A stretch of DNA of 64,000 nucleotides from Panax quinquefolius (lineage: Eukaryota; Streptophyta; Magnoliopsida; Apiales; Araliaceae), in contig CM035152.1 of the NCBI GenBank assembly GCA_020205615.1, positions 114,756,111 to 114,820,110 on the forward strand, written 5' to 3'. This document shows, in pieces, positions 1 through 11,761 of the stretch. Numbering within the stretch: position 1 is the stretch's first letter; each line of letters opens with the position of its first letter. Under the pieces are notes generated by a model. The model worked only from the letters and a program-made list of their open reading frames with translations. It did no database searches and had not been told where the DNA came from. The translations under genes were made by a program, and so were the position numbers.

Positions 1-310
1 CTCATACAACATGGGAAAGTTATAGCTTATGCCTCTCGACAACTCAAAGAATATGAGAGGAATTATCCTACTCATGCTCTAGAGTTGGCAGCTGTTATCT
101 TCGCACTTAAAATTTGGAGGCATTACTTGTATGGGGAGAAAGTGGAGATCTTTACGGATCATAAAAGCCTCAAATATTTCTTCACTCAAAGGAGGAACTC
201 AACATGCGACAATGACGTTGGCTTGAATCGTTGAAAGATTATGATCATACCATCCAATATCATCCTGGAAAAGCAAACGTGGTAGGCGTGACGCATTGAG
301 TAGAAAGATC
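1..310 (+). pseudogene. Ty3/gypsy RNase H domain, 3' part (family A copy 1)
   Basis: Frame 1 is open from base 1 to about 230 and encodes the C-terminal half of a gypsy RNase H. It begins [20 protein letters not shown] and includes the [10 protein letters not shown] block. The window edge cuts off the upstream part, including RT. After about 190 one extra base shifts the frame. In the corrected frame a TGA at 213-215 sits where family A copies have Arg (CGA/CGG). The tail (about 235-285) still reads DYDHTIQYHPGKANVV, the usual end of this domain. RNase H degrades the RNA strand during reverse transcription. This copy cannot make the enzyme. About 300-560 is the degraded linker to integrase with no open frame. 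The minus-strand copy near 56985-57360 has the same domain. Confidence 0.85.
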
Positions 311-559
311 ATATCTTGAGGATCTGAAAGCGATATTGTCAACGCAAGGCCCATTTTGTATGACTTGCAAATGATGGAGATAGAGTTAAAGACTCAGGGA
401 CCCATGTGATGATCAAGTGGCGATATACTGAGTAGAACCTACTTTAATCGATAAAGTTAAAAGTCGCTCAAGCTACGAGACTGGAGCCGATGTATATGAG
501 GAAAAAAGTACAAGAAGGTGCTATCTTGGGAAGCAAGAATCGATGAAGAAGGATTACTT

Positions 560-1908
560 GAGTCGACTCCAGACTTTGTGTTCCTAACGACCTTGATTTA
601 AAGTAAAAAATTATGATGGAGGCGCACAACACACCATTTGCAATCCATCTTGGGAGTACCAAAATGTATCATGATCTTCAACATACATTTTGGTGGGGCA
701 ATATGAAGAGGGAGATAGCGCTGTTTATCTCAAGGTGTTTAACCTGTCAACAAGTCAAGGCAAAACATCAAGTACCAAAAGGTCCATTGCAACCACTTGA
801 AATTCCAGAATGGAAGTGGGAGCACATTACCATGGATTTTGTTACTTAGTCTTCCCAAGGTTTCTCAAGCATAGATGCAATTTGGGTCATTGTTGATAGA
901 TTGACCAAGTCTTTTCATTTCTTACCTATAATGAGAAACTTATACACTTGAACGTCTTGCTCGTATGTACATAAACGAGGTTGTAAGATTGCATGGTATG
1001 CCAATATCCATAGTTTCTGATTGAGACCTAAGATTCCCTTCACGATTTTGGGTTAGTTTGCAAAAAACTATGGGCACGGATTTACGATTTAGATTGGCTT
1101 ATCATCCTCAAACGGACGGACAATCAGAGAGGACTATTCAAACTCTTGAAGATTTATGAAGACTCTGTGTCCTTGACTTCAAGGGAAGTTGGGACAAGTT
1201 CTTACCATTGGTGGAGTTTTTCTACAACAACAGTTATCAAGCAAGTATTGGCATGGCTCCATTCGAAGCATTATATGGAAGAAAGTGTCGTTCTCCAGTA
1301 TGCTGGGATGAGGTGGATGAAGCAACGTTGTTGGGACCGGAGTTAGTACGTATGACTACGGAAAAGATACAAACGATCTGACAACGTATAAAAATCTCCC
1401 AAGATCGACAAAAGAGTTATGTTGATCTTCATTGAAAGGACGTGGAATTCGATATTGGAGATCATGTGTTGTTACGTGTTGCTCCATGGAAAGGAGTTAC
1501 AAGATTTGGAAAGAGAGGAAAGCTCAATCCTCGATTCATTGGCCCATTTTTAATCCTCGATCGAGTAGGGATCAGCGCTTATAGACTCACTTTACTGCCA
1601 AGTATGTCTTGTGTTTATAACGTTTTTCATATATCCATGTTACGTAAATATGTGAAAGACCCGAACCACATTATTGAGTTAGAACCTGGACGAAATAGCG
1701 GAAGATTTAACGTATGAAGAGGTTCTGTTCTCAAATCTTGGATAAGAAGGAACATATTCTACGCTCGAGTTATACCTCAAGTCAAAGTTTTATGGAGGAA
1801 CCATGATGTTGAGGAAATGACACGGAGTTAGAATCAAATGAAATTAAGGTATCCTTACCTCTTGACATACCATGTACGTACCCTAATTTCGAGGGCAAAA
1901 TTTCATTT
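560..1908 (+). pseudogene. Ty3/gypsy integrase, decayed (family A copy 1)
   Basis: The domains follow the usual integrase order. An HHCC zinc-binding module lies at 613-760 (HNTPFAIH ... CLTC). The catalytic core starts with WEHITMDF at 816-842. The second Asp falls near 1018-1035, with the expected Arg codon changed to TGA. The catalytic Glu lies in QSERTIQT near 1120-1143. The C-terminal domain at 1442-1717 (GDHVLLRVAPWKGVTRFG) ends in the FHISMLRKYV block. At least three frameshifts and several stops break it; TGA at 1379-1381 and 1433-1435 stand where Arg is expected, and the sister copy at 9969 still has CGA at the second site. Integrase joins element cDNA to host DNA, so this copy is dead. 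The purine tract and 3' LTR follow directly. Confidence 0.88.
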
Positions 1909-1919
1909 GAAGGGGAGAT
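1909..1919 (+). other. Polypurine tract of family A copy 1
   Basis: The purine run GAAGGGGAGAT directly precedes the LTR start TGTAAGACCCC. The same arrangement occurs at 10451-10461 and, inverted, at 55383-55397 and 25006-25020. The tract primes plus-strand DNA synthesis and so fixes the orientation of this element as plus. Confidence 0.85.
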
Positions 1920-2874
1920 TGTAAGACCCCAACTTTTATTAATAAAGATGAATTTTCTATAATATCATTTTTAAATATTATGGAATGAATTTGATATAAT
2001 GTTATAGTTGTGGGTAATATTTAGAAATTTTGCAAAGTACGCAAGTTGTTTATGATATTCGATTGGTCAGGGAATATTCGTACGACAGCACAATTATTGG
2101 TGGACCCCACAACGGAATTATTGTAGGATTGAGAAAACGACAAAAATATTTTTATGAAAATAACGGCGGAAGTTTTACCGTTAACTGTTGAAAAACCCGG
2201 TGTTAAAAGTACAGGAATACGCGTGGTGGCATAGTAGCACACGGTATTGATTATTGATGCTTACGTGAGAAGTCACTCAGTTTTGTTCAATTATTGCTTC
2301 AGTAATTGTTTCATAGTATCTCACGTTAATTGATTCAATTATTGTTGATATTTTATAATTGAGATGACGAAGTTATTAATGTTATTATTTACAATATTAA
2401 GGATGTCTAGAAGTTACGCGAGGAGAGTTTGGTCACCTAATTGCGGCATGATAGGGATAAATCTTTATTGAAAAGCCCCTCTTTCACGGAATGACTGGTC
2501 GATTAATAGTGTGAATAATAATAATGATGACGAAGTTTTGTTTTATTAGTATTATTAATGTAATAAAACAGAAAAGCTTTTTATATAAAATAGAATACTT
2601 TTATAAAGTTATTCGTTTTATTAGGCTAATAGTAAAATCTTTTTATATAAAAATGAATACTTTTATAAAGTTATTCATTTTATTAGACAATAATTAGAAT
2701 ATATTATATTTTATTATGCACAGTGTTTGCATAGTAAAATCTTTTTAAAAGATATTCGTTTTATTAGATTATAAATAGAATATATTATATTTTATTGTAA
2801 ACCAATCTGGACCGTCCATTTAAAGTAAATCGATCTGGACCGTTCATGGATTGGTTACTATTCAGTCCATTCTT

Positions 2875-2882
2875 CTATAAAT
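2875..2882 (+). promoter_or_regulatory. LTR TATA box, family A
   Basis: TATAAATA lies within CTTCTATAAATAGAAGCTC, which is nearly identical to the solo LTR at 26553-26560 and, inverted, at 52434-52442. It is probably the core promoter that separates U3 from R. Transcription should start some 30 bases downstream. Confidence 0.7.
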
Positions 2883-3104
2883 AGAAGCTCATTCGTTCAT
2901 TATTTCTTAGGAATTCACTGAAACTCTAGAGAGAGAAACTGTAGAGAGAATTATTCTTATATCGTGAGCGTATTTCTTTAGCGTTTAAGAAAGCTTTGAG
3001 CGTAGTGCAAGTTTATTCAAGTATATCCCCGCCCTGCCGTTGGAGTACTCTTCTTTATAAGGTAAGGGGTATTATTATTTTTTTCATATTCATGAGGAGA
3101 ACTT

Positions 3105-3540
3105 CTGTTATTCCATTCTTTGTTATTCTGTTGGAATAACCTCATATCTGCCTGTCTACCTTATACTTGGTGAAATTCTTCTTTATTATTCCATTATTTA
3201 TTATTCTATTGGAATATCACTGCATGCGTTTTTGGCCGGACTGAATTCCGCCTTTATTATTCTTTTGGAATATCCTATCTCGTAATGCGTTTACGCCGGA
3301 CACAGGTTCCGTTATTTATTATTCTCATTGGAATAACTTTTATCTATCTGCAATCTGCATGCATGGTGATTTCTGTTGTTATTCCATTCTTTATTATTCT
3401 GTTGGAATATCTTGTCGGTGCGTGTTACGCCTGACCTGGTTCCGTTATTTATTATTATGTTGGAATAACCTGTCTATGCGAAGTATCTCATGCCCGGTGA
3501 TTTCTTTTGTTATTCCATTCTTTATTATACTTAGTTGGTT
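3105..3540 (+). repeat. Imperfect ~55-60 bp tandem repeats in family A LTR
   Basis: Units built on 'TTATTCCATTCTTTATTATT' followed by 'TTGGAATA' recur about seven times with drifting spacers that include GCCTGACCTGGTTCCG-type segments. The same array, more regular, lies at 26835-27065 and inverted at about 51860-52260. It follows the TATA box by about 230 bases, so it lies in the transcribed R/U5 region. Confidence 0.7.
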
Positions 3541-4533
3541 AAAGTTTTGACTTCTATACTCCATGAAATTAGTGGAATATCCTTGATATTTGTGCTTCAT
3601 CTAGTATCTTTTCGTGGAAATATTCTTCTGAGCATTCTTGAATTTTACTCTATAAAGAAGTATCATGTTGACAATTTGGACATTATTAGTTCCTGAATAA
3701 ATTAATTCTTGAACTTGTTTTATTGAATTCTTATATCATTGTCATCATCCTCATATTTATATTTTGTTTAAAGTCATCTGTGGCCATAGTTCATATATTG
3801 ACTTGGTATAATTATGACCAGGGCTTATTCGGTGTAATCATGACCGTAATGTTATAAATGATGTGGTAAAAGTCCTCATTGGCCCATAGTGCATTGATGG
3901 ACAATTGTTGGCATGATCATGACCATTGATGAATACATAAATATCCTTGGCCCGTAGTGCATGGATAATTTGTGGTTGTGATACTAATGAATATCCTTGG
4001 TCGTAGTGCAGGGATGATGTGGATTATTTATTGTTTGAGTCCCGTGATAAAAGTTATGAAAAACCTTTTAAATCATAAAAGATAGTAGATTTTTATTCTC
4101 TACTTGACTCTTTTAATGGATTGCATGTTCTGCTGCTATTAAACTTGATGTCTATAATATTTTATTAGTTTAACATTATTGAAGACTAATGATAATTTAT
4201 TCTGCATTATCTTCGTCATAATATTTCTTACTGGGCTAGTTGAGCTCAACCTTTCTTTCACTGTTCTCTTCAAGAAATGAGAACGTAGCCGGGATTAGTC
4301 GGGGAACGGAGTGACAGTTCAGATAATAGTATTAGTAGTTCTCACTATTCTGTTAAATAGTGTGACAAAAAATGTAATGAGGACTTATTCTGAGAGTGGA
4401 TATTGTCTAGAAGACAATATTAGTATTAAAACTCACAGCTCTCTTGTTGTATATTAAAGATTGTATTTGTATTCTGTACCATGTATTTGGCGACTCAGAA
4501 TAAGTGATGTATACCTATTTTGGGGTCGTCACA

Positions 4534-4676
4534 TATGTGGTGTTCCTCTGCTGGTCTGCAGTTAGAAGGCATGGTCTGTAAGGGTGTCAAATAGACAACA
4601 CCCTTAACCACGACATTTTTCTGACTGAAACCACAACGTTTTTTTCGCGTTGTCTATTTACTGTTTTGTAGTAGTG
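4534..4676. mobile_element. Probable CACTA (En/Spm) transposon terminus
   Basis: The right edge reads CTGTTTTGTAGTAGTG (4661-4676), the inverse complement of CACTACTACAAAACAG, a typical CACTA terminal inverted repeat. Inside it lie inverted subterminal motifs: GACAACACCC against GGGTGTCAAATAGAC (about 4582-4612) and CCACAACG against CGCGTTGTCTATT (about 4631-4659), as CACTA elements have. No transposase and no left end are present. It sits exactly between the end of the family A LTR and the truncated start of the next LTR, so it is probably a broken relic. Confidence 0.5.
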
Positions 4677-4959
4677 TTATTTTCAAAACCCTAAATTGAA
4701 AATCTTGGAAACTAATATTTTAAAACCTAAGGGTTAGAACCTCAGGGTTAAACCCTAAGGGTTTGAAAAAATGTCAAGTATGCCATTAAAAATATAAGTA
4801 GAATGACCAAAATGCCCTTTTAGTATATTTTTAATAGCTAGCTTGCAAATCTAGCAAATATTGGGGTTGGTAACCAACTCATTAAACTTAGTGACTCATT
4901 AAATTCTAGTCAATCAGTCTATAACATCAGCTAGGCAAGCAAAATTCATTGCATCATAT

Positions 4960-4968
4960 TATATAAAT
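4960..4968 (+). promoter_or_regulatory. LTR TATA box, giant-type LTR
   Basis: TATATAAAT is followed about 70 bases later by a CT-rich leader (CCAACAACTCCTTCTCTCTC). This arrangement is the same as on the minus strand of element B's LTRs (near 37799-37812). It is a likely LTR promoter. Confidence 0.55.
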
Positions 4969-6151
4969 GTTAAAGATAGAGAAAGTCCATAGAATTTATT
5001 CATTTGCTATCTGGCTCCCAACAACTCCTTCTCTCTCCTAACATCTGAATTCTTTAAGTGAATCAGTCTCAGTATAGGCCTCTAACACACCCAAGAACAG
5101 ATTGGAGATCAAAGATCAAAACTAGGAATAAAAAGGTATAAAAACCCTTACCCTATTTGATCTTGTATGCTTAAGTCAAATTTGTGTCTTTGTGTTTATA
5201 TAAGTGTTATAAGGTGTTTTATGATGATCTATGGTGATATACCATAGATCCATTGTATCAAAGAGGGTAAAACCCATGTTTTTCAAAAACTGTTCTTGAG
5301 CATTCATGGTGGTCTGACAAGAAATGTCAGTCGCTCTAGATCTTTCTGAGTTTATAATTTTTTTTTGTTTTAAAGTTGTAATTTGTAGCTTATCATGTTG
5401 TCTTTGACCTGCAAGTGACATCATAGTCATTGGATGTCTAGATTTGAAGTTATTCTTGGTCAAAACCATGCTTACTGCATTTGACTCACCAATTTCTGGT
5501 AACCCGTAAGCGTAATGTCGACAATGTTTTTGAAAGCTTTGATCTATCAGGTTTTATGTGGTATGTTGATGTTATGATAACCAGTGTGTAGTATGATATA
5601 TGGACTTGAGATCTATACCTTTAGATCGCTTAAATAACAAACATGTGAGATGTAATTGATGGTCAAACTTGGCCATTTAATCACGACTGCAGTTTCTGGA
5701 AAACCCAGAAACTGTATGAGCAAGCTTTCTGACAGCATTTGACAGTCCCATAAATTGTGATTCTATTGTTGTTTAACTGATCTGTTGATTACTATGTGTT
5801 CCTTGTCATGAGCACTGCATGTTTGGACTAAAAATCGAACCATTTAATGACCAGAACATAAAGGAAATTGAGCTTGAAAGTGTCAACTCAACACTGTCTG
5901 GGTTTCTAGGTTACCAAGAAAACCCAGATGTGATCTGACAGTGACTTTAAGAGGCTGAATCTACTTGTTGGTTTGTTGTATGATCATGATGCTAGTTGGA
6001 TATTGTAGAGCTACATTTCCACTACATGATCAGTGTTTAAGTTAGCTCAGAACATGAATGTACAGAGAATTACAACCGGTCAAACCATGACCCTTGAAAC
6101 CTGTCTGACAGTGTTCTTGAAGCTCAAGAACACCTAAGACGACAGATAAGT

Positions 6152-6172
6152 GTCGCTATAGACTTTAGCGAC
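6152..6172. repeat. GTCGCTA/TAGCGAC inverted repeat at array border
   Basis: GTCGCTA (6152-6158) and TAGCGAC (6166-6172) can form a 7-bp stem with a 7-base loop. The same motif set, in longer form, borders the AT-rich array in both element B LTRs (36565-36605 and about 43840-43880). Confidence 0.65.
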
Positions 6173-6299
6173 GGTTTCTATTTATTTTATTTTCTGATTT
6201 TCGGAAAATTACACAAAAATAGAAAATAAATTTTAAAATTATTAAAAATGGTTTTAAAATTATTTTAAATTATGCAAAATAAATTTTGACCAATTGGAA

Positions 6300-7070
6300 T
6301 ATTTTTCTTTAATATTTATAATTATTTAAGTATTAAAGGTATTTAAATTATTTAATTAGTGTTTAAATAAATTAGAGAAAAATGATTTAATATTATGAAA
6401 ATTATTTTAAATAAGAATAATGTATTTAAAGATATTTTGAGTTATAAAATATAACTTTAAATATTTTTAGAGAATTTTCATTAATAATTTAATATTAATG
6501 ATATTGGGTTTATATAATTATTGTATTAAATAAATAAGATAAAAATGATTTTATTGATCTAAAAATCATTTTAAATGAGAATAAAATGTTAGAAAATATT
6601 TTGAATTATAAAATATAATTTTTAATATTTTTTTGAAGAAGTCTCATTAATAAATTAATATTAATGATGTTAGATTTATTTAATTATTATATTAAATAAA
6701 TGAATTAAAATGATTTTATTGATTTAAAATTATTTAAAATGAGAAAATGATTTAAAAATATTTTAAGTTATAATTAATGACTTTTAATATTTGAATAATA
6801 ATTTCATTAATATTTAGATATTAATGATAATGATTTAAAATGATTTTACTTATTTTAAAAATCATTTAAGTAGAATATTGATGATTTAAAAATATTTGAA
6901 GTTATTAAAAATAACTTTAATATTTTGACAAATATGTCATTAATATTTTAATATTATTAAATATTATTGATGATAAGATTATTTGATAATTAAATCATTT
7001 AAAAATGATTTAAGTGTTTGAATTTTTTTTATAAATTATAATAATTGTTTATAAATTATTAAAAGCTTCC
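6300..7070 (+). repeat. AT-rich imperfect tandem array, unit about 165 bp
   Basis: Recurring blocks 'ATTAAATAAAT..A...AAAATGATTTTATTGAT' start near 6525 and 6691, giving a period of about 166 bp. 'CATTAATA...ATATTAATGAT' motifs recur within each unit. Composition is nearly pure A/T. The array is homologous in kind to those at 35440-36540 and 42730-43820 in element B. Confidence 0.6.
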
Positions 7071-8615
7071 GAAAAATATTATAAATGATACTTGACTTAT
7101 CTAAAATAATATTGAAGCTTTGAAACTGAGTTTAATTGACAATCAATGTGTTAATTGTCGGATAGGGTGACCAGAACATCGAGAATAGACTGAAGTCCAA
7201 CTAGACTAAACTAGTTAGATTTGATAAGTGTTTATATAGGTTATGAACACTGATGTGACTATGTGGTAATATGTCTAGGAGAAGTATTGACTGTAAATTA
7301 CAGTATTATGTGTTGTGAATTATTGTGCTAATTGTGAGACCGGTATTGTTAATTATAGGCCTTACGAACGCATATAAGTTTATTTGAGTAGCAGTAATCA
7401 ACGCGAAAGGCAAGTTTCCTTAACTCAAGCTTGAGTTAATATTGTTCAATTGTTATGGTGGTTAATTATTGTTAATTAGACCATGTCTAATGATTTATTA
7501 TTGATTATTCGCAGTTAGTGCATGCTTATTAATTCAAATTGAATTATTGATTCTGAGAATATACTTGTAGAATAACTGTTGCTGGATATTCACATCCATA
7601 GAAGCTATTATTGATTTCAAATAGTACAATTAAATTATGTCTATTGTTTAATCGTATGAAAATATGTCTTAGCTAATTGTTTTGGCTAGACGAATATTTG
7701 TTAGAACTTGATAGGTTTGAGAAGAGAAGAGATAAGAGTTCAATTATTATTGATAGATCAATGACAGTTGTTTCGGCTAGATTGAAAAAAATTGATAGGT
7801 TTGAGAAGAGAAGAGAAATGATTAGATATTGAAATCATTGAATTTTGTTGTTTAATCAAATCTTGATTTTGAGACTGAGAAGAACAACCTTTTATATAAA
7901 GGGAACATTTTATTAGTCGCAAATTTGATCATTACGTGCGACTTAAGTATTATGCATAATATAGGGTACAAGGAGTTGGCCAGCTCTAAGTACTTGCAGA
8001 GGGGTATGATTTAATCTTTATGGTTATCTGATACACCTGAGTATATATCAAAGTAAATCTTTGATAGATACCCGAGAAGAGAAGTTCAAGATCCAATGGA
8101 TCGCTCAGCATAAATCTAGAAAACATTCCACTTTGCTATTTCGTAGAATTAATTCTTGATTATTCATTTGAATATCGTAGAAAACCTTGAAAGCGTTGTA
8201 CTCTTTCATTATCAGATTATTGTTGCATAGAAGGTGAGAAGACTTGTTATTGATTCTTATACATTTATTGTATGACTTAACTTGCGGGGAAAACTTGTTG
8301 CTCACCCTTGCTATAAATAAAACTTTTTAGCTAGGGACGAAGTTGCAGAAGGTGCTGTGAAGAAGAATAAAGGCAAAGGCATAGTGATAAATTAGATATA
8401 ATTAGCATATTTATTATGTTGTATTATAAACCCTTTTTGTATATCTAAGGGGTATGTTTGTAATGTTAAGGTTAGAAAACCTGGGACTTATGTATTAACA
8501 ATATATATTAATGTGATATGTATTACTATTTCTATATGAATGGGTAGTTAATTGTTATTATATTGTGGATCGTGAACACCAAACTCAGGGGTTAGGTAAC
8601 CCGGAGGGTGTCACA

Positions 8616-9124
8616 AATAATATGAATAACTTGTCATCTCAATTATTGATTTAATAATATAAAATATTGTGCAGATGATACTGTGCTAATAATATAATCA
8701 ATAATGTGAGATACTATGCAGCAATTACCGTAGCAATAATTGAGTATAACTGAGTGACTTCTCATATAAGCATCAATAATCAATATAAATGCTACTACGC
8801 AACCAACCACGTATTCTTGTACTTTTAACACCGGGTATTTCAACAGTTAACGGTAAAACTTTCGCCGTTAAAAAGATATTTCTGTCATTTTCTAATTCCA
8901 AAAATAATTCCGTTATGGGGTCCACCAATGATTGTGCCATCGTACGAATTTCCCTGTTAAAACAAATATTCCCCGACCAATCGAATATTTTATAACGACT
9001 TACTTACTTTGCAAATTTTATAAATATTACCCACAACTATAACATTATATCAAATCCACACCATAATATTCAAAAATATATTTCGAGAAAATTAATCTTT
9101 ATTCATGAAAGTTGGGGTCTTATA
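8616..9124 (-). mobile_element. Family A LTR fragment, 5' ~510 bp, minus strand
   Basis: The plus strand ends CATGAAAGTTGGGGTCTTATA, the inverse of the family A LTR start (TGTAAGACCCCAAC with G to A at the second base). It aligns with 53091-53620 in the same orientation. Its inner side ends abruptly at the end of the giant-type LTR, and its outer side abuts integrase sequence of copy 2. Both junctions are breakpoints without a clean TSD. Confidence 0.8.
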
Positions 9125-10450
9125 GTCGACTCTAAGTTGAAGTATAAAATCATGGTAGAGGCACACAAGACACCGTTTCCAATCCATCCTGGAAGTACCA
9201 AAATGTATCTTGATCTTCGACAAACATTTTGGTGGAGAAATATGAAGAGAGAGATCGCGGAGATTATCTCAAGGTGTTTAACTTGTCAACATGTCAATGC
9301 AGAACATCAAGTGTCAAAAGGTCCATTGCAACCACTTGAAATTATAGAATGGAAGTGGGAGCACATTACCATGGATTTCTTTATTGGTCTTCCCAAGGTT
9401 TCTCAAGGCATAGATGATATTTGGGTCATTATCGATAGATTAACAAAATCTACTCATTTCTTACCTATACGAGAAACTTATTCACTTGAACGACTTGCTC
9501 GTATGTACATAAATGAGATTATAAGACTGCATGGTATACCAGTATCCATAGTTTCTGATCGAGACCCAAGATTTACTTCACGATTTTGGATTAATTTGCA
9601 AAAATCTATGGGCACAGATTTACAATTTAGTTCGACATATCATCCTCAAATGGACAGGCAGTCGGAGAGGACTATTCAAACTCCTAAAGATCTATTACGA
9701 CTCTGTGTCCTTGACTTCAAAGAAAGTTGAGACAAATTCTTGCCATTAGTGGAATTCTCCTATAATAACAGTGATCAAGCAATTATTGGCATGTCTCCAT
9801 TCGAAGCGTTGTATGGACGAAAGTGTCGTTCTCCGGTATGTTCGGATGAGGTGGGTGAAGCAACGTTGTTGGGACCGAAATTGGTACACATGACTACGAA
9901 AAATATTCAAATGATCCGGCAACGTATAAAAACCTTACAAGATCAACAAAAGAGTTATGTTGATCTTCATCGAAGGGACATGGAATTCAATGTTGGAGAT
10001 CATGTGTTATTACGTGTTGCTCCATGGAAAGGAGTTACAAGATTTGGAAAGAGAGGAAAGCTCAATCCTTGATTCATTGGGCTATTTGAAATCCTCGATC
10101 GAGTAGGAACTGTGGCCTATAGACTCGCCTTACCCCTAAGTATGTCTCGTGTTCATAACATTTTTCATATATCTATGTTACGTAAATATGTGGAAGACCC
10201 GAACCACATTATTAAATTAGAACCAGACGAGATAGCGGAAGATTTAACGTATGAAGAGGTACATGTTAAAATCTTGGATAAGAAGGAACATATTCTATGA
10301 TCTAAGGTTATACCTCAAGTCAAAGTTTTGTGGAGAGTCCACGAAGTTGAGGAAATGACCTGGGAGTTAGAATTTGAAATGAAATAAAGGTATCTTCACC
10401 TCTTCGACATACCAGGTACGTACACCAATTTTGAGGAAGAAATTTCATAA
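9125..10450 (+). pseudogene. Ty3/gypsy integrase (family A copy 2), best preserved
   Basis: This is the most complete integrase in the window. The HHCC module is at 9152-9300 (HKTPFPIH ... CLTCQHV). The core has its first Asp in WEHITMDF (9358-9381), second Asp in VSDRDPRF (about 9555-9578) and Glu in QSERTIQT (about 9658-9681), so the D,D,E triad is intact. A second segment at 9740-10072 holds [10 protein letters not shown] and the GDHVLLRVAPWKGVTRFG fold. A third at 10112-10300 holds FHISMLRKYVEDPNHII, followed by the C-terminal IDVEEMTWELE-type tail. Stops are TGA at 9728-9730 (Trp expected), 10070-10072 (Arg, CGA in copy 1) and 10298-10300 (Arg expected), all G/C to A/T transitions. The upstream domains are missing at the junction with the minus-strand LTR fragment at 9124/9125. 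Confidence 0.9.
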
Positions 10451-10461
10451 GAAGGGGAGGT
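10451..10461 (+). other. Polypurine tract of family A copy 2
   Basis: GAAGGGGAGGT immediately precedes the LTR start TGTAAGACCCCAAC and matches the tract at 1909-1919. Confidence 0.85.
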
Positions 10462-10511
10462 TGTAAGACCCCAACTTTTATGAATAAAGATTAAGTTTCT
10501 CTAAATGTCAT
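10462..10511 (+). mobile_element. First 50 bp of 3' LTR of family A copy 2, split by copia insertion
   Basis: It starts TGTAAGACCCCAACTTTTAT and follows the family A LTR for 50 bases. It breaks exactly at the copia LTR start TGTTGGGAGATTG (10512). The rest of this LTR is not found elsewhere in the window, so the far end of the copia insertion must be lost or lie further right. Confidence 0.8.
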
Positions 10512-11761
10512 TGTTGGGAGATTGCATATTTAAAAGTTAATTTCGAATGTTAATAGTCATGATTATATGTAAAGTCCTTCAAAGGAACACATGTACAAGG
10601 ACTTAGTAATAGATCAAATTTGTTAGGTTGATCTGGACTTTAATGTTTATCATTTTGTAAATGAATGTATAGAAGAAAAGATCAAAGTTGTTAGGTTGAT
10701 CTATATCTTGATGTAATAGATAGGCTTCAACTGAATCACAGTCTATCAAGATGATTAAGAGATTGTAGAAGACAAGGCAGAATCGTAGAGCATCGAGGAT
10801 CGTAGTCTATCTGCTTTGAAGGGCCTCTTCGAAGTCGTATAGTGGTCCAAACGCCTGCCAAGCCAACTCAAAAATCGTAGTGTGCTCTCAGAAGCATAGA
10901 GTTTGTAAGTCAAGCAAGTGAAGATCGTAGTGTACCAGTACTTAAGAGAAATCATAGTGTTCTCATCTATCAGTACCAGATCAAGTACTAAGGTGGCAAG
11001 ACACCATGATCAGAATCATAGAGCTTCATCTATATGTGTCAGAAGCATCGAGCCTCATCTATTTGTTTAAAGATAAATCGCAACAAATATGGAATGAGCT
11101 ATAGACGTTGAAGACCTCGGGAGTCCCAATGACACAACAATCATCCTTAGTATATAACATAGAAACGTATTGAAGAAGCTAAGGAAAGTACTATTGGTCA
11201 GCAGAAAACACCTTTTTAGGTGTTCGGTAAGATAGCAGTCTATTGCGTCAGTGGTCCAGACTGCTAATCAGAAGTTATGCGAAAAGTCTCCATCAAAGCT
11301 CAAAAATCTCAAATACAATTAATGCTTCAACGGATACATTTCTAAGAAATAATATATATAAAGATTCAGCAGATGAAAGTTTTTAAGCAAGCACTGAAGA
11401 AAAAGCTAAAGAACACTCAACGCTCAAACTCTACGATCTGAAAAGGAAAGCTTGCTCAGCTACTCAATTCTTTTGAACACAAGCTTTATGGCAACTGAGT
11501 AGCAACATTCAAGAACTCAACTATTATCAAGTGAAGGAAGAAGTTCCAAGTCAGAAGGACTTGAAGAGTTCTAAGTGAACTGAGAAGTACCAAGTCTGTT
11601 GGACTTGAAGAGTTCAATAGTGAACTAAGAAGTTCCCTGACTGTTGGTCTTGAAGGAATCTATGAGATTCGGAAGTTGTAAAGATATCCTTAGTGGATTT
11701 CCTACTCGAGGAGTAAAAGAGTGGACTAGGAGCTTTGAATGCTCTAAACCACATAAAATCA
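10512..11761 (+). mobile_element. Copia 5' LTR and leader, 3' boundary unclear
   Basis: The start TGTTGGGAGATTGCATATT is typical of copia/Sirevirus LTRs and interrupts the family A LTR. A TATA box lies at 11353-11362. The motif ATCGTAG recurs (10782, 10799, 10874, 10924) with close variants up to about 11050. Repeats of 'GACTTGAAGAGTTC' lie at about 11560-11620. No CA end followed by a TGG primer site is seen before gag homology begins, so the LTR end, primer site and gag start are probably deleted. Confidence 0.7.
11353..11362 (+). promoter_or_regulatory. TATA box of copia LTR
   Basis: TATATATAAA lies 840 bases into the LTR in an otherwise mixed-composition region, about 400 bases before gag homology. 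This is a plausible position for the U3/R border. Confidence 0.5.

Larger units (their letters stand above)
1920..4533 (+). mobile_element. 3' LTR of gypsy family A copy 1 (2.6 kb)
   Basis: It starts TGTAAGACCCCAACTTTTA right after the purine tract and ends TTTTGGGGTCGTCACA, giving TG...CA ends with a short imperfect terminal inverted repeat. Close relatives are the solo LTRs at 25364-28135 (+) and 50809-53620 (-). A TATA box lies at 2875-2882, a tandem-repeat block at about 3105-3540, and a recurring short motif (TGGCCCGTAGTGCA and variants) at about 3785-4010. No coding capacity is apparent. No TSD can be checked because the 5' end of the element lies outside the window. Confidence 0.85.
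4677..8615 (+). mobile_element. Truncated giant-type LTR, related to element B LTRs
   Basis: This 3.9-kb segment matches, in the opposite orientation, the layout of the 4.8-kb LTRs of element B. In order it has an 'AACCCTAAGGGTT'-rich start, the phrase GTTGGTAACCAACTC (about 4865-4881), a TATA box at 4960-4968, a pyrimidine-rich leader, a GTCGCTA inverted repeat at 6152-6172, an AT-rich array at 6300-7070, and an end GAGGGTGTCACA at 8604-8615. The sequence is well diverged from B, so it is a related subfamily. The 5' end is missing at the CACTA junction. No ORF of interest is present; 5176-5469 (-) and 8105-8305 (-) look like chance ORFs. Confidence 0.7.
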
